Shown piece by piece: positions 45,908 to 55,847 of a stretch of DNA of 64,000 nt (position 1 is the stretch's first letter; each line of letters begins with the position of its first letter). The stretch is from Agarilytica rhodophyticola (GTDB lineage Bacteria; Pseudomonadota; Gammaproteobacteria; Pseudomonadales; Cellvibrionaceae). The stretch spans positions 1,945,001 to 2,009,000 of the forward strand of contig NZ_CP020038.1 in the NCBI RefSeq assembly GCF_002157225.2, in the 5' to 3' direction. Under the pieces are notes generated by a model. The model ran no database searches and was not told the DNA's origin. It worked only from the letters and a program-made list of their open reading frames with translations. The position numbers were made by a program, and so were the translations under genes.

Positions 45908-46371
45908 GTGTTATCCTTGTTAGCGTATAGGCGATTTATGTGTGTTGTTGCTGTTTTAGATTACAAATATAATTATTTAATTAATTTATATTGAAATTTT
46001 TTATCTCTGTTTTTGATATTAAATATTTTTAAATTTTCATTTGGTGTACATGTGCTACTTTGGTATTCCGCTTTAAAATATATTTGTATAGGTGTATTGT
46101 ATGAAAAAAACCTATTTCTAAAAAAGTAAGTGTGACGGGAGTTTTTTGGTATTTTTTCCAGTCGGTATAATTTAAGGCGAAATAACGATAATCTTCGCGC
46201 CATTTTTGTCATATTTTCGTGATTTTTACTAAGCTATTTTGTTTTTGGAAATATTTTTTCCTAAATAAGTATGTTTTCTGAAGAAAAATACTTGCAAAAA
46301 ATATATTTAAAAAATAGTATGCGCACGTTGCTTAGATCTTTGAGAGTTTGCAGGAATATGGTTTTATGAAA
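45908..46371. other. Very AT-rich intergenic stretch
   Basis: About 460 bases without a convincing gene. A 79-codon frame (45973-46212) has unlikely composition and no support. Nothing else recognised. Confidence 0.35.
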
Positions 46372-46393
46372 GAGCCCGCTTGTTTGAGGGCTC
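46372..46393 (-). terminator. Hairpin after the hydrolase gene
   Basis: GAGCCC (46372-46377) and GGGCTC (46388-46393) form a stem, with TTTC following on the minus strand. Likely terminator of the hydrolase. Confidence 0.5.
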
Positions 46394-46436
46394 GTTGGTA
46401 TTAGATGTGGATCTTACTTAATTTTTAGTATGTCTG

Positions 46437-47264
46437 TTAAGCTACCATTCTTTTATCTCCGATAAGGTAGTCACAAATTATATCGATGGTTTCTGCTGGT
46501 TTTTCGATATGAAATAGATGGTCTGTATTTGGAATTAGCTTGAATGATGCGTTGGGTATTTTTTTTGCCAGTGCCTGGCATCTTTGAGGTGTTACATAAG
46601 GGTCTAGCTCTCCTGTAAAACATAATGTTGGGCATGTTATATTTTCAAGATTATCGCCTCTGTATGACATTAGGCGTATAGAATTATATATAAAACATTT
46701 GAACTGGTCTTTTGTGTATTTTTCTGCTTTTCTCAATGTGGCTCTTTTAATGACTTTGTGCTTCGGGATGGTAGTTGTTTTGCTTGTGATGAGTTCTAAA
46801 AAGCCCTTTGAAAACTCCTTGGGATTATCTAAGCAGTTGGCCATCATAGTAAATATTTGATTCCATTCTTCTTCCGGAATATTTTGCATCGAACCCGCAA
46901 GCACAAGCTTACTAATTTTTTTTGAGTTTTTTTTTGCGTACTCTAGAGCAACACCTGTAGCATAGCTACATGATACGAGATGAAATGGTTTTTGTATTTT
47001 TTTTGTAATGAATTCATCTAAACAACTAGCTAAATAAGGTATGTCATATGATGGGTGTAGGGGAGCAGTCATGCCTGTTCCAGGGAGTTCTATCACATGG
47101 TAATCGAAGTGTTGACTTAATCCTAAATTAAAGTCTTTTATACTTTCTATCTCTTGAAGGTTACCGGGAATAAACACTAATGAAGGTTTTTCTTTATTAA
47201 GAATGTGCAAATGGCGCGCAAGTCTTTCTTTTAGTTGGATATTCATTAGGGTACTGTATTGCAT
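46437..47264 (-). CDS. Alpha/beta hydrolase
   Basis: 275 residues. The alpha/beta-hydrolase fold is visible in VFIPGNLQEIESIKDFN, VIELPGTGMT, the nucleophile elbow LVSCSYATGVALEY with Ser (GxSxG replaced by SCSYA), LVLAGSMQN, FTGELDPYVTPQRC and a C-terminal His in NTDHLFHIEKPAE. AAGG precedes the ATG at 47264. No signal peptide. Substrate unknown. Divergent from the unknown gene at 47645, with ~380 bases between, suggesting shared control. Confidence 0.78.
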   Translation of the reverse strand: MQYSTLMNIQLKERLARHLHILNKEKPSLVFIPGNLQEIESIKDFNLGLSQHFDYHVIELPGTGMTAPLHPSYDIPYLASCLDEFITKKIQKPFHLVSCSYATGVALEYAKKNSKKISKLVLAGSMQNIPEEEWNQIFTMMANCLDNPKEFSKGFLELITSKTTTIPKHKVIKRATLRKAEKYTKDQFKCFIYNSIRLMSYRGDNLENITCPTLCFTGELDPYVTPQRCQALAKKIPNASFKLIPNTDHLFHIEKPAETIDIICDYLIGDKRMVA

Positions 47265-47644
47265 TTTATATTACCTTTGTTGATGGTTTAGTTATACGCC
47301 ATCAATTATTGAGATTTGAATAATAGGTATCAATTAGGTTTTTTAACCAATAGAACTGTGCATATAGTTCAAACTATTTTATTTTTTAGATGTGGTTTTT
47401 GGCGATAAGATAATTTTATTTGCGCCATTTTGAATAGTTTATTTTTATATGTATTTACTGTGATTAAGAAAAAATTATTAATATCGATATTTTCGAGTGT
47501 CGATTACATTTATTTTTTGATGGAAAAACTTAGTATTTCGATCTATCGTGAGCGCACTATTAACGCTAGGTATACTTAATATTCGTATTGATCAAAAGAA
47601 CATGTACTGTGCTTTTGGGTTTAGCACGTAGCAATTACTGAAAA

Positions 47645-48520
47645 ATGCCAAACAAAATTAAAATTGCCACAGAAGGCGAACTTAAGATAATTTGTGAGAA
47701 AGAAAAACAAGCCAATGAGAATTTTGGCTTTGCATTGAAATGGATTTACAAAAGCCAGGGCTGGAAAGGCGAAAAGATTTGTAAGAGGATTCACGGATAC
47801 AAAGCAAAAACATGGGATGCATATGCTCAACCATCGCATACTAAGAGTCGATCTTTACATGCAGTAGCAGCATTTTGCTGGCTATCTCAAATATCTATGT
47901 CTGCCTTATATTATGGTGCTCAATTAGAACAGCTATGGCTTGGATTTGACACGGAATTAGTTCGTATTATCGCCTACAGTAATGCTCTGACTAAAGGTCA
48001 GTTTGAAAGTCTTATTCAACTTTTTAGAGAGAAGATTAAAAGTTTAGATAATGATGTAAACAAAAAAGTAGACGATCTATTGGAAAAGTTACATGAGTAT
48101 CCAGATGAGAAATTTTTAATCCCAGATACTTTGAATTTAGATTCATTTAAAAGAGATTATTATGGTTCAATCGGTTATAAGTTAAAAGAGCTACGAGTTG
48201 AAAACAAAGTTGCTACTGAAGTAATGGCTCATGTTATTGGAGTAAGTGTAGGTCGATATGTTTCTTTCGAATCTCCTGACGACTCTACATATATTCCATT
48301 GAATCTGGCTATGCGTCTAAAATTTGGTTTGCATTATGACAATACAACGGAACTACTTAGTCGTATGAGCGAATTTAGAGGTTTTTATCAAGCGAGATAT
48401 GTACAACAATTACGTGAATCGATTGTCTCACTGCTATTAGGAAAGCTTTCTTTATCTGAGAAATTGATTTTCAGTAATTTAGCCAAAAACGTAATGATTT
48501 TTCATTTTAAACAAATGTGA
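47645..48520 (+). CDS. Unknown protein with possible HTH, likely regulator
   Basis: 291 residues. The C-terminal half contains YGSIGYKLKELRVENKVATEVMAHVIGVSVGRYVSFESPDDSTYIPLNLAMRL, an HTH-like arrangement (VATEVMAHVIGVSVGRYVSFE). The N-terminal half repeats a similar layout (FALKWIYKSQGWKGEKICKRIHGYKAKTWDAYAQ). No known family recognised. It is divergent from the alpha/beta hydrolase gene, which makes it the obvious candidate regulator of that gene. It ends 511 bases before the CRISPR array. Confidence 0.5.
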   Translation: MPNKIKIATEGELKIICEKEKQANENFGFALKWIYKSQGWKGEKICKRIHGYKAKTWDAYAQPSHTKSRSLHAVAAFCWLSQISMSALYYGAQLEQLWLGFDTELVRIIAYSNALTKGQFESLIQLFREKIKSLDNDVNKKVDDLLEKLHEYPDEKFLIPDTLNLDSFKRDYYGSIGYKLKELRVENKVATEVMAHVIGVSVGRYVSFESPDDSTYIPLNLAMRLKFGLHYDNTTELLSRMSEFRGFYQARYVQQLRESIVSLLLGKLSLSEKLIFSNLAKNVMIFHFKQM

Positions 48521-49031
48521 TGGCTATTTAAAATAGCAGTAATTGAGATTTTGGCTTTCTAGTCGTTTTATTAAAATCCTACAAAATTTTAGCTACTTTA
48601 ACCTCTAAAATAGTTTTAATTTATAGTATTGCTAAGAAATCTGCATGGTAGGTTGTTGTTTTTAATGGACAATGCCTTTTATAAAACTTAAGCAACGGCC
48701 TCACTTATACTCTGGCAGGTAAAGTATCATGCAAATATTGAGGGACTACAGCGTCGTGATGGTTGCTTTCTCGCCTAATTTACTGATTGACCGACCATTA
48801 GGTACATGAGTCAATATATACCGTAGAATACATTTGTCAATATTGTCACCCTAGTCTTCGTGAGATGAGCACATGTTCATTTACACTATTATTCGGTTTT
48901 ACCCTTTTTTTTCGAGTATCACTACAGCCCTCATTTTACGTGGGTTCGATGGAAGAAAATAAAAAAGGGTATTTATGCTAAAAAGCATAAAAGTTCTTTA
49001 ATAATCAGGTGTTTATTATAGTTTTTGTATT
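48521..49031 (+). promoter_or_regulatory. CRISPR leader region
   Basis: 511 bases, AT-rich, no gene. The part adjacent to the first repeat (about 48955-49031) contains an AAAAAAGGGTATTTATGC run and a small inverted repeat TATGCtaaaaaGCATA, typical of I-F leaders, where the integration host factor and the transcription start lie. The terminal degenerate repeat is at the far end, so the array is oriented left to right and this side is the leader. Confidence 0.6.
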
Positions 49032-49899
49032 GTTCACTGCCGTGTAGGCAGCTTAGAAAAAATAATAAAGGTACATCAGTACCAGGACGATGTTCACTGC
49101 CGTGTAGGCAGCTTAGAAAACCTTGATCGAAAAAATTATCGACAAGGAAACGTTCACTGCCGTGTAGGCAGCTTAGAAATGTGGCGGAGAACGTGTGTCA
49201 ACTGGTTAGCAGTTCACTGCCGTGTAGGCAGCTTAGAAAACGAACAAAACCAGAAACAACAACATCAACATGTTCACTGCCGTGTAGGCAGCTTAGAAAA
49301 TGAAATTAACTACCCATTCTTCGGTCTTAAAGTTCACTGCCGTGTAGGCAGCTTAGAAATTTTGCCGGGTAATAATCTAAAACATCAGCTAGTTCACTGC
49401 CGTGTAGGCAGCTTAGAAATTATATACCCCTCTAAAAAGTTGTCGTTATCCGTTCACTGCCGTGTAGGCAGCTTAGAAAATGCTGGGACGAGCACCTACA
49501 ACAAAAAAATCGTTCACTGCCGTGTAGGCAGCTTAGAAAAATGCAGCAGGCTCCAGCACAGCAGCAAGGGAGTTCACTGCCGTGTAGGCAGCTTAGAAAT
49601 TTACTTGCGGCAAACCTTGCTAGCTGTGGCCGTTCACTGCCGTGTAGGCAGCTTAGAAACTTGAAAGGTGGCAGGAGCCTATAAGAACAACGTTCACTGC
49701 CGTGTAGGCAGCTTAGAAAAGGAACATTAGGCATCTGTGAAACTGGAACAGGTTCACTGCCGTGTAGGCAGCTTAGAAAAATATAGGGGCGCGCCGGGAT
49801 AATTACTTTTTGTTCACTGCCGTGTAGGCAGCTTAGAAAATCCCAATCATCGCAGGTTTGTTTTCCCCTTTATTCACTGCCGTGTAGGCAGCTTAAAAT
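49032..49899 (+). CRISPR. Type I-F CRISPR array, 15 repeats
   Basis: Fourteen identical 28-bp repeats, beginning GTTCACTGCCGTG and ending CAGCTTAGAAA, sit at 49032, 49092, 49152 and so on every 60 bases to 49812, with 14 spacers of exactly 32 bases. A fifteenth repeat at 49872 is degenerate (ATTCACTG... CTTAAAAT). The stem CTGCC-GTGTA-GGCAG is diagnostic of I-F (csy) repeats. No cas gene (cas1, cas3, csy1-4) is in the window. The 60-base period leaves long fake open frames through the array. Confidence 0.97.
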
Positions 49900-50455
49900 G
49901 ATAGGGTTGCTGAATGATGGCCACATAGTTGTCCACTGAGCAATTGCTATGGTTAATATTTAGTCTTTTCTCTCGAGCTGGAGTGCACTTAATATAAGTT
50001 TGTTGCCACTTCCATGCCTAGCAATGACTTAATCACAAACCTATGTGTGATATTGCTTTTATAATGCGAAATAAGGCTGATAAATACTTCTAGTGTATTG
50101 ATTTTATTATATATATTTTTAAGTTATATGTGCTTTTAGGTAGTGTGATTAGTATTCTATTTGTATTTTAATTAATCCCCAAAAAACCTAATTTTCTCCA
50201 TTCTGAGTAAGGTTTGCGTATTTCTTTTTGGGCAGCCATTGTCCTCAAAAAACCATTATAAAAGTCCGTCGCTAAGTTATTGATTTATAAGGAAATATTT
50301 TTTCGTCATCGACGGACTTCGAAAGTGGTGCGTGGCATAGTGAGAGAGAATATAGGGGAGAAGAGAGAATTTGATGCTTTGAAGTCCGGGATCAAAAAAT
50401 AGCCGAAGTCCGCTAGGCCACGCCAGACCTGGGCTGTAGCGGCGGGGTCAGGCAT
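49900..50455. other. Intergenic stretch with AAGTCCG/CGGACTT repeats, between CRISPR and ssrA
   Basis: About 556 bases without a gene. It contains a perfect 10-bp inverted repeat, AAGTCCGTCG (50262-50271) and CGACGGACTT (50310-50319), and two more GAAGTCCG copies at 50381-50388 and 50405-50412. These lie just downstream of the 3' end of ssrA. Their origin is unclear: integrase arm sites or an RNA hairpin are possible. Confidence 0.5.
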
Positions 50456-50487
50456 AAAAAAAGCCAACCTGATAGGGGTTGGCTTTT
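50456..50487 (-). terminator. ssrA terminator
   Basis: AAGCCAACC (50461-50469) and GGTTGGCTT (50477-50485) form a 9-bp stem with a 7-base loop; on the minus strand it is followed by seven T. It lies 6-7 bases past the CCA end of tmRNA. Confidence 0.8.
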
Positions 50488-50493
50488 ATCTAT

Positions 50494-50878
50494 TGGTGGA
50501 GGCGGGGGGAGTTGAACCCCCGTCCGTCAGCGCTCCGCTCGCGGCTCTACATGTTTAGTTTCCGTCTATTGATTTAACGTTTATCAGCCCGGCGGGCAGG
50601 ACGAAAAACGCGAGTTCGTTAATGTTTAACAATGACACCACGATCTAAATGCCACAGCGATTCAGTTCTGTATGACAGTTTAAACCGCGGTACTGACACC
50701 TTGGCTTAAACCGCTAGCGGACGAACCACTAGAGTGAAGGCTTACGCTTGTAGGCGGTAACCTTCATAGTCTGCATCGTTTGCAACTATTAGTTTACAGC
50801 TTTGGATTTACGTGATTGGCTGTCATCACGACATGCACCTTGAGTTTTGTCACCGGCGTCGAATCCAAAAACGCCCCC
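50494..50878 (-). ncRNA. ssrA: Transfer-messenger RNA (tmRNA)
   Basis: 385 nt on the minus strand. It starts GGGGGCGTTTTTGGATTCGAC at 50878 and ends CGCCTCCACCA at 50494; GGGGGCG and CGCCTCC pair as the acceptor stem, and GGGTTCAACTCCC makes the T arm. The resume codon GCA begins the tag, which reads ANDADYEGYRLQA before TAA (about 50729-50785). The usual gammaproteobacterial tag ends in LAA; this one ends in LQA. tmRNA rescues stalled ribosomes with SmpB. smpB is about 5 kb away. Confidence 0.95.
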
Positions 50879-51117
50879 GTAACCCTTGGGTTGTGGTTTT
50901 AGTGATAACCCATCAAAAGGGTGATCGCTTAGTATATCGTGTTGTGGCTTATGTTACATCTGTTAAATGATTTTTTATCTGACTTTTTTAACGATATTGG
51001 CACCTTTTATAGGTTAAATGTTTTATATAGGCCGTCGACGGATGTTATTTAACATTCCTTGCAAGTGGGCTGCTAGAATAAGGGAATGTTGGGGAATAAT
51101 AATAATTGTGGCTGTTT

Positions 51118-52497
51118 ATGATGAAGTCGAGTTGGCGTTTATTAATTGGGCCTTGCATGGCTGTTGTAGCTTTTTTGCTCGCTTTTTATCATCCTGATTT
51201 AAATACACAAGCTGCGACGGTTGCTGCTATTACGGCGCTTTGTGCTTGCTGGTGGACGTTGGAGCCCATTCCTATCCCTGCTACTTCAATTATCCCTCTC
51301 GCTTTACTTCCCTTACTTGGCATTTTAACCGCAAAAGAGGTGGCAGAGGCTTATGGTAACCCTTTGATCCTTTTGTTAATGGGGGGCTGTATTTTATCTA
51401 CGGCGATGGAAAAGAGCGGTGCCCATCGTCATATCGCGTTAAAGATGTTGCATCTCTTTGGTGGTCGTTCTCTAAAACGTGTTGTCTTTGGTTTTATGGC
51501 GTCATCGGCTTTGCTGAGTATGTGGATTTCAAATACAGCTACCACACTTATGCTATTGCCTGTGGCTTTAGCGATTCTTTCTTCTACAAATAATAAAGCT
51601 TTGGCAGCACCTCTATTATTGGGTATTTGTTATTCCGCTAGTATCGGTGGTATGGGAACGCCTATCGGTACGCCACCTAATTTAATTTTAATGCGTGTAT
51701 ATGAAGATCAAGTGGGTGAGTCTGTTAGTTTTCTTACCTGGATGTTTTGGTGTGTCCCTGTTGTATTTTTGTTTGTACCTTTGGCGGGGTTGTGGCTAAC
51801 ACGCAATCTTTCGGGTGCCTCGGATTTTTCTTTGCCGGAGAAAGAATCGTGGACAATACAACAAAAGCGTGTAATGACTGTTTTTTGCCTTACTGGTTTA
51901 GCGTGGATCACACGGCAGGAGCCCTTTGGCGGTTGGAGTACTCTGTTAGGGGTGCCCAACGCGAATGATGCTAGTATTGTTTTGATCGCTGTGGTCGCGA
52001 TGTTTATTGTGCCTGATGGTAAACAACAAGGAGAAAAACTTTTAGATTGGGAAACGGCAGTAAAAATACCCTGGGGTATGCTATTGCTTTTTAGTGGTGG
52101 TATTGCCCTTGCTAAAGGTTTTGTTGCTAGCGGTTTGGCCGAATTTCTTGCCCAGGGTATTGCACAGTTAGCGGCTTTGCCATTATTTTTTATGCTGCTA
52201 CTTATTTGTTTGGGGGTCACTTTTTTAACGGAAGTAACTAGCAATACTGCCAGCACCAGTTTGCTCATGCCGGTTTTGGCCGTTGCTGCCATAAGTGCTG
52301 ACACAGATCCTATGTTGATGATGTTGCCTGCAGCATTGAGCGCTAGTTGTGCCTTTATGTTGCCTGTAGCTACAGCTCCTAATGCGATTATATATGGTAG
52401 TGGACAAGTTGATATTAAAGTGATGGTTCGCACGGGCATTGTGCTTAATATCATCGGCGCATTAATTATTTCCTTTTTATTATTACTTTTACTTTAG
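51118..52497 (+). CDS. DASS/SLC13-type sodium:dicarboxylate symporter
   Basis: About 459 residues with ~11 hydrophobic helices. The two sodium-binding SNT signatures are present: MWISNTATTLMLLPVALA and LTEVTSNTASTSLLMPVLA. The N-terminal part reads LEPIPIPATSIIPLALLPLLGI. These transporters import C4/C6 dicarboxylates such as succinate with Na+. Start ATG at 51118 or 51121; no strong ribosome binding site is seen. Divergent to ssrA, which lies 240 bases upstream. Confidence 0.87.
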   Translation: MMKSSWRLLIGPCMAVVAFLLAFYHPDLNTQAATVAAITALCACWWTLEPIPIPATSIIPLALLPLLGILTAKEVAEAYGNPLILLLMGGCILSTAMEKSGAHRHIALKMLHLFGGRSLKRVVFGFMASSALLSMWISNTATTLMLLPVALAILSSTNNKALAAPLLLGICYSASIGGMGTPIGTPPNLILMRVYEDQVGESVSFLTWMFWCVPVVFLFVPLAGLWLTRNLSGASDFSLPEKESWTIQQKRVMTVFCLTGLAWITRQEPFGGWSTLLGVPNANDASIVLIAVVAMFIVPDGKQQGEKLLDWETAVKIPWGMLLLFSGGIALAKGFVASGLAEFLAQGIAQLAALPLFFMLLLICLGVTFLTEVTSNTASTSLLMPVLAVAAISADTDPMLMMLPAALSASCAFMLPVATAPNAIIYGSGQVDIKVMVRTGIVLNIIGALIISFLLLLLL

Positions 52498-52999
52498 AGT
52501 CCGCTTGATGAGGTAGATGTATTCTTTAGGTCTGCAATTTGCGCTATCTCTTTTCTTCCTCGTTATGTGAACTGTCCCTAAAAAGCAAGCTATCAAAAAC
52601 TAATTTGCGTGTATGTGAACACGCAATGTTAACGTTGAAAAGCCCGTGCTTATTGACCCTGGCGCTAAATAAACTAGCCTCTATGGGGTTTGGTCTGGCC
52701 GCCAGCAGTTGCGGCTATTTGAACGACGTTGAGCTTTTCTGGAGGCTATGATCAATCAAGCTTTTGGGTGCTTCAACCAGCTATATGGATATAGATGCCC
52801 CGCAGTTAACCCCAATATGGAGTGCTCAAAAGCTACACTACTACGAGAATAAAAAACCATGTTTTGTGGCAATGAGATAGGTTCTAAATTAGTTTGTGAG
52901 CAGTTTGCCGCAGTCACTTTTAATCGTATTTACCATCTCTATTTTTATTCTAAACTTTAACCGTAAGCTGAACATACCCTTGTTCAAGAGGTGGTTTAC
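52498..52999. other. 502-base intergenic stretch upstream of the cellulase
   Basis: No gene. It includes an 8-bp perfect inverted repeat TTGCGTGT-ATGTGA-ACACGCAA (52605-52626), a possible regulator site. A 70-codon frame (52539-52751) is not convincing. Confidence 0.4.
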
Positions 53000-54886
53000 A
53001 TGCGATATAAATCTTTTCTTCGTTTATATTTATTTATTCTTACTTCCTTTTTATCGATTGCTAGCCAAGCAGCTTCTGTTGATATTTCTATAGCTAATGA
53101 TTGGGGAAGTGGGTTTCAAGGCAATGTAACAATTGCAAATGACAGTCAAGCTGTGAATGGTTGGGTACTTACCTTCGATGCCGAATTTGATATCACTCAG
53201 ATATGGAATGCTGAAATTCTTGGCAAGATAGGAAATAGTTATCGTATTGGGCCTGTCAGTTGGAATGCCAATATCGCGACGGGAGGACAAATTAGTTTTG
53301 GTTTTATTGGTTCCGGCAGTGTGCAGCAGCCGACGAATATTGCCTTAAATGGTCAAGCTGATAGTACTCCGACGCCAACACCGACGCCGACCCCAACTGC
53401 TACCCCAACACCAACTCTTGTCCCTACACCTACGGCGACGCCAAATCCCACGTCTACACCAACGCCGATAACGCGTATTGATATTCCAGGAATTTTACAG
53501 GCTGAAGATTACCACCGCTTTGCCGATACAACGGTGGGTAACGAAGGCGGTGAACATCGTTCCGACGATGTCGATATCGAAGCCACTAGCGATGTTAATG
53601 GCGGCTACAATGTGGGCTGGACAGCTGCAGGTGAGTGGCTTGAATTCGATGTTAGGGTGGTAAGCTCTGCCGACTACGAGGCTGATATCCGTGTTGCTTC
53701 TGTACCTGGCGGTGGCATGTTAACTATAGAATTAGATGGCCAATCCATTGGCAGTGACCTATCTATTGTTGCGACAGGGGGCTGGCAATCTTGGAGCACA
53801 CAAAAGCTAAACTTGGGTAATATGGCTGCAGGAAATCACCGTCTGCGTGTACAAATTCAAAATGGTGGTTTTAATTTAAATTGGATAGATATCAAAGAAG
53901 CGAGCACAGGGGGTAGCCCGACGCCAACCCCAACTGTAACACCCACGCCGACACCTGCGCCTGGCGGTGATTTCGTGGCACAGCACGGCCAACTAAGTAT
54001 TAGTGGTGGCCAGTTAGTGGATAAAAACAATCAGCCAATTCAACTGCGTGGTATGAGTTCCCATGGTCTTCAGTGGTTTGGTCAATATATGAATCGGGAT
54101 AGTATTCGTTGGTTACGAGATGATTGGGGCATTACTGTTATTCGTGCCGCAATGTATACTGATCCTGATGCCGATGGCTATATCGCCGATAATTCCCTTA
54201 AAAATAAAGTATTTGAAATGGTCGATGCCGCGATTGATTTGGGTATTTATGTGATCGTAGATTGGCATATCCTGCATGATAATGACCCTAACATTTATAA
54301 AACAGAAGCGAAGGCATTCTTTGACGAAGTTTCTCGTATGTACGCTAATGTGCCCAATATTATCTATGAAATTGCTAATGAACCTAATCCCAATGGGCCT
54401 GCAGGTAATGTGCAGTGGGGCAGCCATATTAAGCCTTATGCCAACGAAGTGGTTCCTGTGATTCGTAACAATGATCCGGACGGTATTGTTATTGTCGGAA
54501 CTGCGAACTGGAGTCAGTTGGTAGATGATGCAGCAAGAGACCCGTTGAGCTTTTCAAATATTATGTACACCGCGCACTTTTATGCTTGTACACATGGACA
54601 ATGGCTGCGTGATCGTATTTCCAATGCCTTGGCTCAGGGAGCTGCGGTATTCGTTACCGAGTGGGGAACATCAGAAGCTAGCGGCGGTGGACGTGTCTGT
54701 ACAGGTGAATCTGATGTTTGGTTGGATTTCTTAAATAGGAACAATATTAGTTGGGCAAATTGGTCGATAACGGATAAAGAAGAAACTTCTGCTGCACTTG
54801 CTCCTGGAGCTTCTACCTTCGGTGGTTGGAGTGAGAGCAACCTATCGACTTCTGGACGCTACGTCCGTAGAAAAATTAAGGAATAA
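53000..54886 (+). CDS. Secreted CBM2-CBM6-GH5 endoglucanase
   Basis: 628 residues, start ATG 53000 with AAGAGG upstream. Signal peptide ([20 protein letters not shown]), then a family 2 cellulose-binding domain (~27-115, [21 protein letters not shown]), a Pro/Thr linker ([16 protein letters not shown]), a CBM6 (~155-300, [27 protein letters not shown]), a second linker ([17 protein letters not shown]) and a GH5 catalytic domain. Acid/base Glu is in [10 protein letters not shown], nucleophile Glu in [10 protein letters not shown]. Cellulose or other beta-glucan is cut outside the cell. The CBM2 lacks the usual pair of cysteines. Architecture typical of Cellvibrionaceae. Confidence 0.95.
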   Translation: MRYKSFLRLYLFILTSFLSIASQAASVDISIANDWGSGFQGNVTIANDSQAVNGWVLTFDAEFDITQIWNAEILGKIGNSYRIGPVSWNANIATGGQISFGFIGSGSVQQPTNIALNGQADSTPTPTPTPTPTATPTPTLVPTPTATPNPTSTPTPITRIDIPGILQAEDYHRFADTTVGNEGGEHRSDDVDIEATSDVNGGYNVGWTAAGEWLEFDVRVVSSADYEADIRVASVPGGGMLTIELDGQSIGSDLSIVATGGWQSWSTQKLNLGNMAAGNHRLRVQIQNGGFNLNWIDIKEASTGGSPTPTPTVTPTPTPAPGGDFVAQHGQLSISGGQLVDKNNQPIQLRGMSSHGLQWFGQYMNRDSIRWLRDDWGITVIRAAMYTDPDADGYIADNSLKNKVFEMVDAAIDLGIYVIVDWHILHDNDPNIYKTEAKAFFDEVSRMYANVPNIIYEIANEPNPNGPAGNVQWGSHIKPYANEVVPVIRNNDPDGIVIVGTANWSQLVDDAARDPLSFSNIMYTAHFYACTHGQWLRDRISNALAQGAAVFVTEWGTSEASGGGRVCTGESDVWLDFLNRNNISWANWSITDKEETSAALAPGASTFGGWSESNLSTSGRYVRRKIKE

Positions 54887-54933
54887 ATAAACTTTGATCA
54901 GTTATTTTTGAATTGATTTTTTAAAAAAATATG

Positions 54934-54967
54934 GCCTCAGCATAAACGTTTATGCTGGGGCTTTTTT
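54934..54967 (+). terminator. Terminator after the cellulase gene
   Basis: GCCTCAGCATAAACG (54934-54948) and the matching TTTATGCTGGGGC form a strong hairpin ending at 54961 with one G-T or mismatch, followed by T6. Confidence 0.85.
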
Positions 54968-55625
54968 CTGATTAGGGAATATTAAAGTCTATAAATTTTC
55001 GATCAAATATTTAACAGCACATCGATGAAGGCCTTTTGCATTTTCTTATCAAATCTGTTTTTGGTCGGTGTGTTTGGTCTTTGCAGTACTTGGTGGTACA
55101 TAACCTAAATGTGAACCAAAAGGTCATATCTGTACACATAGTGTAAAACTAATACTGAGATGATGACTAAGAAAATAAGTGCTGTTAGTCCACACATGCT
55201 CATAAACACACATGCTCATAAATAAGGTGCAAAAAATAGCTGGAAAGATATTTAAACGCGCGCGTCCGGAGAAACCTATTGTTACTAGCACGCAAAATCA
55301 ACAAACTATTGGGACGGGAGCTGCGCAGGCTAACTACCAGCAAATTACATGTATAACCATGTGCATCAGAGCGAAAAGCCACACCATAAAAGCTGGTTAT
55401 CCAAAATAGCAGTAGCTATACCTGAACTCTTATTAGGTTTGTTAAGTCTCGGAGGCTAGACGGTTTTTGTTGGGCATCTTAGGGTATTGTAAGCTACGGT
55501 AAGATTTACCATTAACTAGTGAGATCAGACATAACATGAATCCACATCTCTTTAATCCTCAGAAGAGAGTGGTCATTATTTTATGGCATACACTAATATC
55601 AACTCAGTTGACCTAAAAGATAACC
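54968..55625. other. 658-base gene-poor stretch
   Basis: No gene, RNA or repeat family recognised. A 65-codon frame (55212-55409) has no supporting features. A CACACATGCTCATAAA unit occurs twice in tandem near 55192-55220. Confidence 0.35.
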
Positions 55626-55847
55626 TTATTTTTCTTTTAATGCCGATAGCCCACTAAAAAGTGAAACGCAATAGGGAACAGCGTAGGTAATAGCAAACTT
55701 TGTCCAGTCGATGACTGACATGTTAGATAAATATATTTTATCTGCGTAGTTAACCGTACCTAATATTGTGCCGACAACAAGTGCTACCTTGAGTGAGCGC
55801 ATTTGAATAGCCCGTTTTTTCTGATCGAGTTGATCCTGTTCACTCAT
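55626..55847 (-). CDS. nrtS: NrtS-like small membrane protein
   Basis: 73 residues. [57 protein letters not shown] has two transmembrane helices and the pattern of NrtS nitrate/nitrite transporter proteins. Its ATG overlaps the last bases of smpB (55844-55847), so it is translationally coupled to the downstream end of smpB on the minus strand. Function in nitrate/nitrite transport is a family inference. Confidence 0.7.
   Translation of the reverse strand: MSEQDQLDQKKRAIQMRSLKVALVVGTILGTVNYADKIYLSNMSVIDWTKFAITYAVPYCVSLFSGLSALKEK

Noticed and set aside
45973..46212. 79-codon frame
   Set aside because: AT-driven open frame rich in F, K and N, with no supporting signal.
49179..49664. 161-codon open frame through the CRISPR array
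   Set aside because: It arises because 60-base units are divisible by three and lack stops in that frame; it is repeat sequence, not a gene.
49032..49899. Spacers that target other parts of this window
   Set aside because: None was found by eye; only an alignment search could settle it.
52539..52751. 70-codon frame before the cellulase
   Set aside because: No ribosome binding site, family or conservation; overlaps a possible regulatory palindrome.
55212..55409. 65-codon frame between the cellulase and nrtS
   Set aside because: No supporting features.
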